A DNA stretch of 64,000 bases from Flavobacterium yafengii (GTDB lineage: Bacteria > Bacteroidota > Bacteroidia > Flavobacteriales > Flavobacteriaceae), in NCBI RefSeq assembly GCF_030010375.1, contig NZ_JASCRY010000001.1, forward strand, positions 992,001-1,056,000. The letters are read 5' to 3'. The position numbers and the translations under genes are program-made. Shown here in pieces: positions 41,970-50,586 of this stretch (the first letter of the stretch is position 1; each line of letters starts with the position of its first letter). The notes under the pieces are model-generated. The model searched no databases and was not told the origin of the DNA. It saw only the letters and a program-made list of their open reading frames with translations.

Positions 41970-42367
41970 ATAGGAGTCTGTATGTCGTAAAGTCGAAAGT
42001 CAAAAGCCCTAAGAGCGCCAGAGATTATTAAAATTTTATGATTTGATTACAGATTGTAAACAATAAAAAATAGTTATATTTGAGCGTCAGAAAAAATATT
42101 TTTTGACGCTCTTTTGTTTGAATTAATTTCAGGAGCTAATCCAGCTGTACGTTACAAGTTTTTTCTTCCGTTTCTGTTTTTTAAATTCCTGCAAGAGCTT
42201 CTTTCAGTCGCTTTGCAAGAATAAAAAAACTAAAAAACGGAATTCAAAAAGCTTTTTACTCCCATCTGGGCTAAAAAATAAGACATATTGACATCATTTA
42301 TAAAGAGGTATGACCTTTGCATTAAATGGAATCACAAGATATAACGTAAAACTTAGAACAAAAAAAT
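41970..42367. other. tig-clpP intergenic region with repeats and clpP promoter
   Basis: No gene. It holds a low-complexity word group (GTCGTAAAGTCGAAAGTCAAAAG at 41985-42007, also present in variant form before clpX), a strong terminator at 42082, a repeat-like block at about 42127-42276 (starting GGAGCTAATCCAGCTGTACG and ending CTCCCATCTGGGCTAA), and a likely promoter. TTG (42288-42290) and GACCTTTG (42312-42319) have a spacing of 21 bp and the -7 box has one mismatch. Confidence 0.55.
42082..42115 (+). terminator. Terminator after tig
   Basis: GAGCGTCA (42082-42089) pairs with TGACGCTC (42104-42111), followed by TTTT. Confidence 0.8.
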
Positions 42368-43042
42368 ATGAACTACGGTAAAGAATTTAAAAAATTTGCT
42401 ACAAAGGACCACGGCGTAAACTCGATGTATTACGATAAAATCGTAGGCGCAATGACTCCTAAAAACATGACTCCATATATCATCGAAGAACGTCAGTTGA
42501 ATATTTCACAATTAGACGTTTTCTCCAGATTGATGATGGACAGAATTATTTTCCTTGGAACAGGAATTGATGACCAAATCGCAAACATCGTTCAAGCACA
42601 GTTATTGTTCCTTGAAAGCGCCGATGCTTCTAAGGATATTCAGATTTATTTGAATTCTCCAGGAGGAAGCGTTTACGCAGGATTAGGAATTTATGACACC
42701 ATGCAATACATCAAACCAGATGTAGCAACTATTTGTACAGGAATGGCAGCTTCTATGGGAGCAGTGCTTTTATGTGCAGGTGCAGCAGGAAAACGTTCGG
42801 CTTTGCCACATTCAAGAGTAATGATTCACCAACCATCAGGCGGAGCGCAAGGAGTTGCTACGGATATGGAAATCAACTTACGTGAAATGTTGAAACTGAA
42901 AGATGAGTTGTACAAAATTATCTCTCACCACTCTGGACAAACTTTCGACAAAGTGCACGGTGACAGTGAGCGTGATTATTGGATGATTGCTGAAGAAGCA
43001 AAAGCATACGGAATGATTGATGAAGTTTTAATAAGAGGATAA
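42368..43042 (+). CDS. clpP: ATP-dependent Clp protease proteolytic subunit
   Basis: A 224-residue serine peptidase of family S14. Catalytic Ser129 is in GMAASMGAV, His154 in MIHQPSGG and Asp203 in SERDYW. The tetradecamer degrades unfolded protein fed by ClpX encoded 86 bp downstream. Complete with an N-terminal propeptide of about 30 residues longer than some homologues. Confidence 0.96.
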   Translation: MNYGKEFKKFATKDHGVNSMYYDKIVGAMTPKNMTPYIIEERQLNISQLDVFSRLMMDRIIFLGTGIDDQIANIVQAQLLFLESADASKDIQIYLNSPGGSVYAGLGIYDTMQYIKPDVATICTGMAASMGAVLLCAGAAGKRSALPHSRVMIHQPSGGAQGVATDMEINLREMLKLKDELYKIISHHSGQTFDKVHGDSERDYWMIAEEAKAYGMIDEVLIRG

Positions 43043-43047
43043 ATTAT

Positions 43048-43124
43048 TAGTCGAAAGTCAAAAGTCCGAAAGTCAAAAGCATTGCTCAGACTTTACAACT
43101 TTTGACTTTATGACATTAGACTAA
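43048..43124. repeat. Hairpin-forming intergenic repeat between clpP and clpX
   Basis: Words AGTCGAAAGTCAAAAGTC on the left and ACTTTTGACTTTATGAC on the right can pair imperfectly. The same words occur after tig. It may regulate clpX expression or be a passive repeat. Confidence 0.55.
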
Positions 43125-43128
43125 AATA

Positions 43129-44361
43129 ATGGCAAAAGTAGTATTAGAGTGTTCGTTTTGTGGAAGAAAGAAACCAGAAACCAATTTGTTGATTGCTGGT
43201 ATCAATGCACATATTTGTGATAAATGTATCGAACAAGCACACGGAATTGTTTTAGAGGAATTAAAATCCGGCGGAAGTTCAAAACTGGTTGGAGATTTGA
43301 TTTTGAAAAAACCAAAAGAAATCAGAGCGTTCCTGGATCAATATGTAATTGGACAGGACCAAACTAAAAAAGTAATGTCGGTTGCAGTTTACAATCACTA
43401 CAAACGTTTGATGCAACAGCAATTAGACGATGAGGTTGAGATTGAAAAAAGTAACATCATCATGGTGGGACAAACAGGAACAGGAAAAACATTGGTGGCT
43501 AAAACCATTGCAAAAATGTTGGATGTACCTTTGGCTATTGTTGATGCAACAGTTCTTACGGAAGCAGGTTATGTGGGAGAAGATGTCGAAAGTATTTTGA
43601 CTCGTCTACTACAAGCTGCTGATTATGATGTTGCCAAAGCAGAACGCGGAATTGTATTCATTGACGAAATAGATAAAATTGCTCGTAAAAGTGACAATCC
43701 GTCTATTACGCGTGACGTTTCCGGTGAAGGGGTACAACAAGCATTACTGAAATTATTGGAAGGAACCGTTGTGAATGTGCCACCAAAAGGAGGACGCAAA
43801 CACCCGGACCAAAAATTTGTGGAGGTCAATACTCAAAATATTTTGTTTATAGCCGGTGGCGCTTTTGATGGAATCGAAAGAATTATTTCGAAACGATTGA
43901 ACCGTCAGGCCGTGGGTTATTCTACGTCAAAAAATGTAGATAATATTGACAAAGACAATTTGTTGCAATACATTATCCCAAAGGATATCAAAGATTTTGG
44001 ATTGATTCCGGAGATTATTGGTCGTTTGCCAGTATTAACACATATGGATCCTTTAGACAGAGAGACCTTGCGTGCGATTTTGACACAGCCTAAAAATGCG
44101 TTAATCAAGCAATACGAGAAATTGTTTTTGATGGACGACGTAGAATTCACCATTACAAATGAAGCGTTGGATTTTATTGTGGATAAAGCATTAGAGTATA
44201 AATTAGGTGCTCGTGGATTGCGTTCTTTATGCGAAGCAATCTTAACCGATGCGATGTATGAACTGCCAAGTTCTGATGATAAAACATTAGAAATTGACGT
44301 AGATTATGCCAAAGAAACGTTGAATAAAAACTTATTGAAACGTTTGGAGATTGCATCGTAA
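43129..44361 (+). CDS. clpX: ATP-dependent Clp protease ATP-binding subunit ClpX
   Basis: A 410-residue AAA+ unfoldase. The N-terminal C4 zinc domain has Cys8, Cys11, Cys30 and Cys33. Walker A is GQTGTGKT (114-121), Walker [10 protein letters not shown], sensor motifs GARGLRS. The RKH-like and IGF-like loops for ClpP docking are present in the middle region ([12 protein letters not shown]). It unfolds tagged substrates for ClpP. Its last about 50 codons and terminator are duplicated in decayed form at 46320-46531. Confidence 0.96.
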   Translation: MAKVVLECSFCGRKKPETNLLIAGINAHICDKCIEQAHGIVLEELKSGGSSKLVGDLILKKPKEIRAFLDQYVIGQDQTKKVMSVAVYNHYKRLMQQQLDDEVEIEKSNIIMVGQTGTGKTLVAKTIAKMLDVPLAIVDATVLTEAGYVGEDVESILTRLLQAADYDVAKAERGIVFIDEIDKIARKSDNPSITRDVSGEGVQQALLKLLEGTVVNVPPKGGRKHPDQKFVEVNTQNILFIAGGAFDGIERIISKRLNRQAVGYSTSKNVDNIDKDNLLQYIIPKDIKDFGLIPEIIGRLPVLTHMDPLDRETLRAILTQPKNALIKQYEKLFLMDDVEFTITNEALDFIVDKALEYKLGARGLRSLCEAILTDAMYELPSSDDKTLEIDVDYAKETLNKNLLKRLEIAS

Positions 44362-44406
44362 TTTGAATTCGGATAAAGATTAATTTTTAATCTTTTCTAA
44401 AAATAT

Positions 44407-44440
44407 AAAACCTGTTCATTTATTTGAGCAGGTTTTTTTT
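44407..44440 (+). terminator. Terminator after clpX
   Basis: AAAACCTGTTCA (44407-44418) pairs with TGAGCAGGTTTT (44425-44436) with one G-U pair and a T run. A decayed copy lies at 46501-46531. Confidence 0.85.
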
Positions 44441-44536
44441 ATGGATTATTTTAAAGTTATATTATTGATTATAAAAGAGAACCGACTTCAAATATTTTGT
44501 AAATTTATAGTCCAAAATTTAAAAAAGAATCGTGAC

Positions 44537-44947
44537 ATGATAACAGTACAAAATACAATAAACGCTTCAATTGAAAAAGTCTGGGAATTATGGACTGCTC
44601 CGGAACATGTCATGAAGTGGAACAATGCCTCAGAGGATTGGCATACTCCTTTTGCGGAAAATGACTTGAAAGTGGGTAAAAAATTCAAATACACGATGGC
44701 TTCAAAAGACGGTACAATGCGTTTTGATTTCGAGGGAATTTATACTAATGTAGTGAATCATTCTTTAATAGAATACGAAATGGCAGATCGGAGAAAGGTG
44801 AAAATTGTTTTTGAAAAAGATGCGAAAGGCATAAAAGTAATAGAAAGTTTTGACCCGGAAACAGAAAATTCTGAAGAAATGCAGAAAAATGGCTGGCAGG
44901 CAATTTTGGATAACTTTAAAAAATATGTTGAAAATTCAACCCTTTAA
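44537..44947 (+). CDS. SRPBCC family (AHSA1-type) protein, cassette gene 1
   Basis: About 136 residues of the START/Bet v1 fold of AHSA1 type: MITVQNTINASIEKVWELWTAPEHVMKWNNAS at the N-terminus, then a strand-rich core and a C-terminal helix (NGWQAILDNFKKYVEN). The Trp/Glu pattern is typical of bacterial AHSA1 homologues that bind small lipids or substrates; ligand unknown. The ATG at 44537 gives the conserved N-terminus; an upstream frame start at 44441 follows the clpX terminator. First of four genes between two clpX 3' ends. Confidence 0.88.
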   Translation: MITVQNTINASIEKVWELWTAPEHVMKWNNASEDWHTPFAENDLKVGKKFKYTMASKDGTMRFDFEGIYTNVVNHSLIEYEMADRRKVKIVFEKDAKGIKVIESFDPETENSEEMQKNGWQAILDNFKKYVENSTL

Positions 44948-44958
44948 AAACAAACAAA

Positions 44959-45372
44959 ATGACAAAGCAAATATGGCTTAATTTGCCTGTAAAAGAGGTG
45001 GCGAGATCAAAAACATTTTTCGCTAAAATAGGTTTTTCTTTTAATGAACAATACGCTACTCCGCAATCAACATGCTTGTCAGTTGGAGCTACTCATTTTG
45101 CAGTCATGCTCTTTGAGGAAGCGATATTTGAAGGTTTTGTGCGAAATAAAATTATAGATACACAATCAAGTTCTGAAGTATTAATTTCAATTGATGCAGA
45201 AAGCAGGGAGGAAGTGGATGAGTTTGCAAAGAAAGTAGAAGAAGCCGGAGGTACAGTTTTTGACAAGCCAGCCGAAATTCAAGGGTGGATGTATGGCTGT
45301 GGTTTTACGGATTTAGACGGACATCGCTGGAATATGTTATACATGGATTTTAGTAAAATGCCCAAACAGTAG
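44959..45372 (+). CDS. VOC family (glyoxalase/extradiol type) protein, cassette gene 2
   Basis: A 137-residue protein with the two-module betaalphabetabetabeta fold: QIWLNLPVKEVARSKTFFAKIGFSFN, HFAVMLFEE and the closing GCGFTDLDGHRWNMLYMD. It resembles YaeR/lactoylglutathione lyase-like proteins, but only some metal ligands are evident, so enzymatic activity is uncertain. It begins 11 bp after the SRPBCC gene. Confidence 0.88.
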   Translation: MTKQIWLNLPVKEVARSKTFFAKIGFSFNEQYATPQSTCLSVGATHFAVMLFEEAIFEGFVRNKIIDTQSSSEVLISIDAESREEVDEFAKKVEEAGGTVFDKPAEIQGWMYGCGFTDLDGHRWNMLYMDFSKMPKQ

Positions 45373-45401
45373 GATTTAAGTCAATTTAAAAAACAAACAA
45401 A

Positions 45402-45842
45402 ATGACAACACTGGAATTTAAAATCGAGATAAATGCTCCCAAAGAAAAAGTTTGGGACGTTTTATGGAATGAAGAAACATACAAACAATGGACCTCTATT
45501 TTTTGTGAAGGGTCTTATGCAGAAAGCGATTGGAAAGAAGGCAGTAAAATTCATTTTTTATCTCCAAACGGGGACGGAATGAACAGCATTATTTTCAAGA
45601 AAATTGATAATGAATACATGGCTTTTAAACATTTGAGTGAAATCAAAAAATTTCAGGAAATGCCTGTTGATGATGCGACTCAAGAATGGGCGGGTGCCAT
45701 GGAAATGTACCGTTTGACCGAAGACAATGGAATTACTGTTTTAGAAGCTAAAATGGATGCAGTCGAAAAGTATATCGATTATTTCAAAACGACATGGCCA
45801 AAAGCGTTAGATTTGGTAAAGAAACTTTCAGAAGAAAAATAA
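45402..45842 (+). CDS. SRPBCC family protein, cassette gene 3
   Basis: A 146-residue AHSA1-like protein: TLEFKIEINAPKEKVWDVLWNEETYKQWTSIF and the C-terminal helix FKTTWPKALDLVKKLSEEK. Related in fold to gene 1 but clearly diverged. It starts 29 bp after the VOC gene. Confidence 0.88.
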   Translation: MTTLEFKIEINAPKEKVWDVLWNEETYKQWTSIFCEGSYAESDWKEGSKIHFLSPNGDGMNSIIFKKIDNEYMAFKHLSEIKKFQEMPVDDATQEWAGAMEMYRLTEDNGITVLEAKMDAVEKYIDYFKTTWPKALDLVKKLSEEK

Positions 45843-45866
45843 TATATTAATTTAAAAATTACAATC

Positions 45867-46301
45867 ATGGCAGCAATTAATCCGTATTTAGTTTTTAATG
45901 GAAACTGCGAAGAGGCATTTCTATTTTATAAATCAGTATTTGGCGGGGAATTCCCTTACATTGGAAAATTTAAAGACATGCCACCAGCCGAGGGCAATCC
46001 TGCACTTTCTGAAGCTGATGGAAATAAAATTATGCATGTTTCATTGCCAATTGGTGACGGATCTGTATTGATGGGAAGTGACAGTAATTCGGCAAGTGGC
46101 GAAGTTACTTTTGGACAAAATATTTCAATTTCTATAAATACGAAAAGCAAAGAAGAAGCAGATAAATTGTTTAACGGACTTTCGGCAGGAGGAACGGTGA
46201 CCATGCCGATGAGTCAAACCTTTTGGGGCGCTTATTTTGGAATGTTTGCTGATAAGTTTGGAATCAGTTGGATGGTGAATTTTGATGAAAATGAAAAGTA
46301 A
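45867..46301 (+). CDS. VOC family protein of PhnB type, cassette gene 4
   Basis: A 144-residue PhnB-like/3-demethylubiquinone-type VOC protein: INPYLVFNGNCEEAFLFYKSVFGGEFPYIGKF, MHVSLPIGDGSVLMGSD and QTFWGAYFGMFADKFGISWMVNFD. Alternation SRPBCC-VOC-SRPBCC-VOC is striking. Last gene before the clpX relic. Confidence 0.9.
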   Translation: MAAINPYLVFNGNCEEAFLFYKSVFGGEFPYIGKFKDMPPAEGNPALSEADGNKIMHVSLPIGDGSVLMGSDSNSASGEVTFGQNISISINTKSKEEADKLFNGLSAGGTVTMPMSQTFWGAYFGMFADKFGISWMVNFDENEK

Positions 46302-46319
46302 TTAGCATTAAAATAGTTC

Positions 46320-46500
46320 TGACTTCCTCATGGATTAGGTTCTTTAGGCAAAACGTTCTTAACCGATGCGCTTATGAATTGTCATGTTCAGATGTTAAGA
46401 CATAGAAATTGATAGCGAATATAAAAAAGGAACGTGGAGTGAAAGTTTATAAATCGTTTGGGAATTGCATTATAAAAATTGCGTTTTTCTCAGAAAAATA
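46320..46500 (+). pseudogene. Decayed duplicate of the clpX 3' end
   Basis: The DNA aligns over about 150 bp with the last part of clpX, for example GTTCTTAACCGATGCG (46349-46364) against ATCTTAACCGATGCG. The broken translation AYELSCSDVKT-stop-KLIA matches clp[17 protein letters not shown]. Single-base gaps and an in-frame stop show it is non-functional. It is followed by a copy of the clpX terminator. Confidence 0.85.
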
Positions 46501-46531
46501 AACCTGTTCATTCATTTGGGCAGGTTTTTTT
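46501..46531 (+). terminator. Copy of the clpX terminator
   Basis: AACCTGTTCA (46501-46510) pairs with TGGGCAGGTT (46517-46526) through G-U pairs, followed by T. Sequence and spacing mirror the terminator at 44407. Confidence 0.8.
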
Positions 46532-46637
46532 ATGGGTAATTTAAACTATTTGTTATTGTTTAAAAAAAGGAACATTATTTTTTTTTATCAACGTCAGAAT
46601 GTCGATTTTTGTCCATTCTAAATCAAATAATTATAAA

Positions 46638-47876
46638 ATGCAAGTAGAAGATATAGAGGTTATATTATTAAAAGTTTCTGGTCAGGACAAGCCGGGGGTA
46701 ACAGCTGGTTTAACATCCATTTTGGCGACTTATGATGCCATTATTCTAGATATTGGACAGGCAGATATTCATGACACGCTATCTTTAGGTATTTTATTTG
46801 AAATAAAAGCGGGTTCTTCTTCTGGGCCTGTTTTAAAAGATTTATTGTTTAAAGCGTATGAATTGGGGGTTAAAGTCAAGTTTATTCCAATTACTATTGC
46901 TGATTACGAAATTTGGGTAAAAGCACAACGCAAACAACGTTATACCATAAATGTTTTGGGTGAAACACTAACTGCGGTTCAATTAGCAGCTGTTACTAAA
47001 ATATTGTCAAACCAAAATTTAAATATTGACGCGATCAAAAGATTAACGGGCAGGGTTTCTATTCTTGATAAAGAAGAATTCCCTCGTTCTTGCATACAAT
47101 TATCGGTAACGGGAACTATTGTAGATAAAACGTTTATGACTGCCAGTTTTATGGAAATTTCCAGAACGTTGGATGTGGATATTTCTTTTCAAGAAGACAA
47201 TATGTATCGAAGAAACAGACGTTTGGTGTGTTTTGATATGGATTCTACGTTAATTCAAACAGAAGTAATTGATGAATTGGCTGAATTAGCTGGTGTGGGT
47301 GAGCAAGTAAGAGCCATTACGGAATCAGCGATGAACGGCGAAATTGATTTTAGCGAAAGCTTCAAACAGCGTATGGCTTTGTTAGAAGGCTTGAGCGAAG
47401 ATGTACTACAAACAGTTGCTGAAAATTTGCCCATAACAAAAGGAGCGCATCGCTTGATGAAGGCCTTGAAATATTACGGTTATAAAACCGCTATTTTATC
47501 AGGAGGATTTACCTATTTTGGTCATTATTTACAAAAAGAATTAGGGATTGACTACGTTCACGCTAACGAATTGGAAATCAAAGATGGAAAATTGACGGGC
47601 AACTATATAGGCGAAATTGTTGATGGTAAAAAGAAAGCAGAATATCTTCAAGCCATTGCTGATAAAGAAGGAATACACATCAACCAGACTATTGCTGTGG
47701 GTGATGGTGCCAATGATTTACCAATGTTGAATTTAGCAGGTTTAGGAATTGCTTTTCATGCCAAACCTACGGTAAAAGAAAAAGCAGAAAGCTCTATTTC
47801 CAGCTTAGGTCTGGACGGTGTTTTATACCTTTTAGGCTACCACGACAGGCATATTGATATGATGGAGGAGGAGTAA
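46638..47876 (+). CDS. serB: Phosphoserine phosphatase with ACT-like N-terminal domains
   Basis: About 412 residues. The N-terminal half has two ACT-like domains (VILLKVSGQDKPGVTAGL, SCIQLSVTGTI). The C-terminal HAD domain contains CFDMDSTLIQTEVIDELA, AILSGGFTYF and AVGDGANDLPML, the phosphoserine phosphatase set. It completes serine synthesis. An in-frame ATG 39 bp upstream (46599) is less likely because it overlaps a -7-like GATTTTTG at 46604-46611. Confidence 0.95.
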   Translation: MQVEDIEVILLKVSGQDKPGVTAGLTSILATYDAIILDIGQADIHDTLSLGILFEIKAGSSSGPVLKDLLFKAYELGVKVKFIPITIADYEIWVKAQRKQRYTINVLGETLTAVQLAAVTKILSNQNLNIDAIKRLTGRVSILDKEEFPRSCIQLSVTGTIVDKTFMTASFMEISRTLDVDISFQEDNMYRRNRRLVCFDMDSTLIQTEVIDELAELAGVGEQVRAITESAMNGEIDFSESFKQRMALLEGLSEDVLQTVAENLPITKGAHRLMKALKYYGYKTAILSGGFTYFGHYLQKELGIDYVHANELEIKDGKLTGNYIGEIVDGKKKAEYLQAIADKEGIHINQTIAVGDGANDLPMLNLAGLGIAFHAKPTVKEKAESSISSLGLDGVLYLLGYHDRHIDMMEEE

Positions 47877-47899
47877 AATACTGCAATAATTATAAAAAG

Positions 47900-47930
47900 A
47901 GGCTGTCCTAAATTACTTTTCGGACAGCCT
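47900..47930. terminator. Bidirectional terminator after serB
   Basis: AGGCTGTCC (47900-47908) pairs with GGACAGCCT (47922-47930) with T runs on both sides. It serves serB and the small lipoprotein gene on the other strand. Confidence 0.85.
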
Positions 47931-47933
47931 TTT

Positions 47934-48083
47934 TTATGCTTTAACGGTAAACACTTTTTCAGGTTTTTCCAATGTTTGCTTTTCGGGAGATTTACAAATT
48001 CCTCTGGCACCACAACGCATTCTATGCGGTCCACAGGAACTCAAGAAAAAAAGTGTTATCAAGATGTAGAAGGTATTTTTCAT
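47934..48083 (-). CDS. Very small lipoprotein (49 residues)
   Basis: An ATG at 48083 opens a frame with a lipoprotein signal (MKNTFYILITLFFLSSCG, Cys at about residue 17). A short Cys- and Lys-rich mature part follows (HRMRCGARGICKSPEK, then EKPEKVFTVKA). The mature protein is about 33 residues. It lies immediately downstream of the GH3 gene (12 bp), so is probably co-transcribed. Function unknown; no similar family recognised. Confidence 0.7.
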   Translation of the reverse strand: MKNTFYILITLFFLSSCGPHRMRCGARGICKSPEKQTLEKPEKVFTVKA

Positions 48084-48094
48084 CGTATCATTTT

Positions 48095-49618
48095 TTATAC
48101 GGTTTGAAACTGCATGCTTTTCAGTTGTTCCAAATAATCCCTTTGGTTGGATAATCTTGGAATTTTGTGTTGTCCACCTAATTTATCTTTGTCTTTTAAC
48201 CAATCATAAAATAAATTTTTACGGGCTATATTTATTACTAACGGATTTAACGTCATGTTGTTGTAACGTTTCGCTTCGTAATCTGAATTTAAGGATTGTA
48301 TGGATTCATCCAATGCTTTCTGGAATTGCGATACATCAGCCGGATTGTCTTTGAATTCAATCATCCATTCATGGGCGCCTTTTTCTTTGCCTTCCATAAA
48401 TATAGGCGCAACAGTGTAATCGACTACTTCCATTTGGGTCATTTTACACGCTTTGGCAATAGCCTGATCCGTGTTTTCGACCATTAATTCTTCGCCAAAA
48501 ACATTAATGTGATGCTTGGTTCTTCCCGTAACCCGAATTCGGTATGGATTTAATGACGTAAAACGAACGGTATCGCCAATCAAATAACGCCACAAACCGG
48601 AATTGGTGGTGATTACCAAAGCATAATTTTTGAACAGTTCCACATCTGCCAGTCGAATTACTTTTTGTTCCGGTGTCCCAAAAGTATCCATTGGAATGAA
48701 TTCATAAAAAATTCCGTAATCCAGCATTAACAATAAATCACTGGAATAATTTAAATCCTGAATAGCAAAAAAACCTTCAGAGGCATTGTATATTTCGTAA
48801 TATTGAAACTCTTTTTTAGGTAGTATTTTTTTGTATTGGTCTCGGTACGGTTCGAAATTTACGCCTCCGTGAAAGTAGACTTCCAAATTTGGCCAAAGTT
48901 CAAATAAATTTCCCTTTCCGGTTTCTTCCAGCATTTTATTCATTAAAACCAACATCCAGGAAGGAACTCCGGCGAAACTGGTTACATTTTCGTTTTTAGT
49001 TTCGTTTATAATCGCAGCAATTTTAGTTTCCCATTCGCTCATCAAGGAAATTTTGTTGCTTGGCGTACTGCTGTACTCCGCCCAAATAGGCATGTTTTCA
49101 ATCAATATTGCAGATAAATCCCCAAAGAACGTATTGTTGTCTTCATAGATTTGGGAACTTCCGCCAAGACGCAGACTTTTTCCAAGAAACAATTCTGAAT
49201 CCTCGTTGTTATTTAAATACAAGCACAACAAATCTTTACTTCCTTTATAATGACAATCTTCCAACGCTTCATTACTCACCGGAATAAATTTACTTTTGGC
49301 ATTGGTTGTTCCGCTTGATTTTGCAAACCATTTTATAGGTGTTTCCCAAAAAACATTTTGTTCGCCTTTGCGGGTTCTTTCAATCAAGGGCTGTAATTCT
49401 TCGTAAGTAGAAATAGGAATTCTTTCAGCAAAAGTCGCGTAGGAATGTATCGAAGCATATTCATATTCTTTGCCTAAAGCAGTATTTTTGGATGACTGAA
49501 TTAAATTCATAAGCAATTCTTCCTGAACCTCATTTGGATATTTTAGGAAAAGTTCGATCTGATGAATTCTTTGTTTTAGAACCCAAGAGGCAAACGAATT
49601 GATTATGGTTAGTGGCAT
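48095..49618 (-). CDS. GH3 family acyl-adenylate/amide synthetase
   Basis: A 507-residue protein of the GH3 superfamily. Motifs: FAKSSGTTNAKSKFIPVS (the nucleotide-binding P-loop-like motif of adenylating enzymes), YYEIYNASEGFFAIQD, and RVTGRTKHHINVFGEELM. Plant relatives conjugate auxin or jasmonate to amino acids; bacterial members have unknown substrates. Monocistronic with the small lipoprotein downstream. Confidence 0.93.
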   Translation of the reverse strand: MPLTIINSFASWVLKQRIHQIELFLKYPNEVQEELLMNLIQSSKNTALGKEYEYASIHSYATFAERIPISTYEELQPLIERTRKGEQNVFWETPIKWFAKSSGTTNAKSKFIPVSNEALEDCHYKGSKDLLCLYLNNNEDSELFLGKSLRLGGSSQIYEDNNTFFGDLSAILIENMPIWAEYSSTPSNKISLMSEWETKIAAIINETKNENVTSFAGVPSWMLVLMNKMLEETGKGNLFELWPNLEVYFHGGVNFEPYRDQYKKILPKKEFQYYEIYNASEGFFAIQDLNYSSDLLLMLDYGIFYEFIPMDTFGTPEQKVIRLADVELFKNYALVITTNSGLWRYLIGDTVRFTSLNPYRIRVTGRTKHHINVFGEELMVENTDQAIAKACKMTQMEVVDYTVAPIFMEGKEKGAHEWMIEFKDNPADVSQFQKALDESIQSLNSDYEAKRYNNMTLNPLVINIARKNLFYDWLKDKDKLGGQHKIPRLSNQRDYLEQLKSMQFQTV

Positions 49619-49713
49619 TTTTAAATTATGAATTATGAATTACGAGTTATAACTTTACCAAAAATAACAAAATTTGTTTAACTAGATGCGTTAAACCTGA
49701 AACTTTAAATAGA

Positions 49714-50508
49714 ATGACATACGAAGGTGTACTTGCAAAAATGCAAACCGAATTTGGAAACCCAATTCAATATTATTTGGTTTTTGAGAATAGCTTTTTA
49801 AATGTGAATCAGTTACTGAATAAAAGCATAGAGATTAATTTTGTTGGGTATCAATGTTTGAATTGTGGGAAGAAGAAAAAAATATTCCGTCAGGGATTTT
49901 GTTATGATTGCTTCTATTCTAGTGCTGCTGTTGGGGATTGGATTATGAAACCGGAGTTGAGTACCGCTCATCTTGGGATTCAGGACAGGGATTTGGCGTA
50001 TGAGGAAAAAGTACAATTGCAACCGCACATTGTATATTTAGCTTTGTCAAGCGAAGTCAAAGTAGGAGTGACCAGAAAAACGCAGATGCCAACACGATGG
50101 ATTGATCAAGGTGCGACACAGGCCATTTCTATTGTGGAAGTTCCTAATCGATACTTGGCAGGAATTACAGAGGTGGCATTGAAAAATCATTACGCCGATA
50201 AAACCAATTGGAGAAAAATGTTGACCAACAATGTGGAGCAAATTGACTTGGTTGCAGAACGATTGAAAGTAGAAAATCTTATTCCAACGGAAGTTCAGGA
50301 ATATTTCTATTCGCAAAAAAATGATTTGTACGAGATGCATTATCCCGTTTTGCATTATCCAACCAAAGTAAACAGTTTAAGCTTGGATAAAACACCGCAG
50401 TTTCAGGGAAAACTTACCGGAATAAAAGGGCAATATTTGCTTTTTGAAGACGGAACGGTTTTTAATATTCGTGGTTCAGAAGGATATGTAGTGCGGATTA
50501 ATGTATAA
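49714..50508 (+). CDS. DUF2797 domain protein
   Basis: A 264-residue protein. Two CxxC pairs are visible, CLNCGKKKK and FCYDCFYS (residues about 48-70), a likely zinc site, then HLGIQDRDL, VKVGVTRKTQMPTRWIDQGA, and IAAEVALKNHYADKTNWRKML-like segments matching DUF2797. Function unknown. The gene is divergent from GH3. Confidence 0.87.
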   Translation: MTYEGVLAKMQTEFGNPIQYYLVFENSFLNVNQLLNKSIEINFVGYQCLNCGKKKKIFRQGFCYDCFYSSAAVGDWIMKPELSTAHLGIQDRDLAYEEKVQLQPHIVYLALSSEVKVGVTRKTQMPTRWIDQGATQAISIVEVPNRYLAGITEVALKNHYADKTNWRKMLTNNVEQIDLVAERLKVENLIPTEVQEYFYSQKNDLYEMHYPVLHYPTKVNSLSLDKTPQFQGKLTGIKGQYLLFEDGTVFNIRGSEGYVVRINV

Positions 50509-50516
50509 AATTCCAT

Positions 50517-50557
50517 AAAAAAGCAGGAATCTCAATTTTAGAGACTCCTGCTTTTTT
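50517..50557. terminator. Bidirectional terminator DUF2797/AsmA
   Basis: An AAAAAAGCAGGA arm pairs with TCCTGCTTTTTT, with one bulge and an inner TCTC/GAGA pairing. It lies between two convergent genes. Confidence 0.8.
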
Positions 50558-50586
50558 ATGTTGAAAAACTACTGTTTTGGTTCTAA

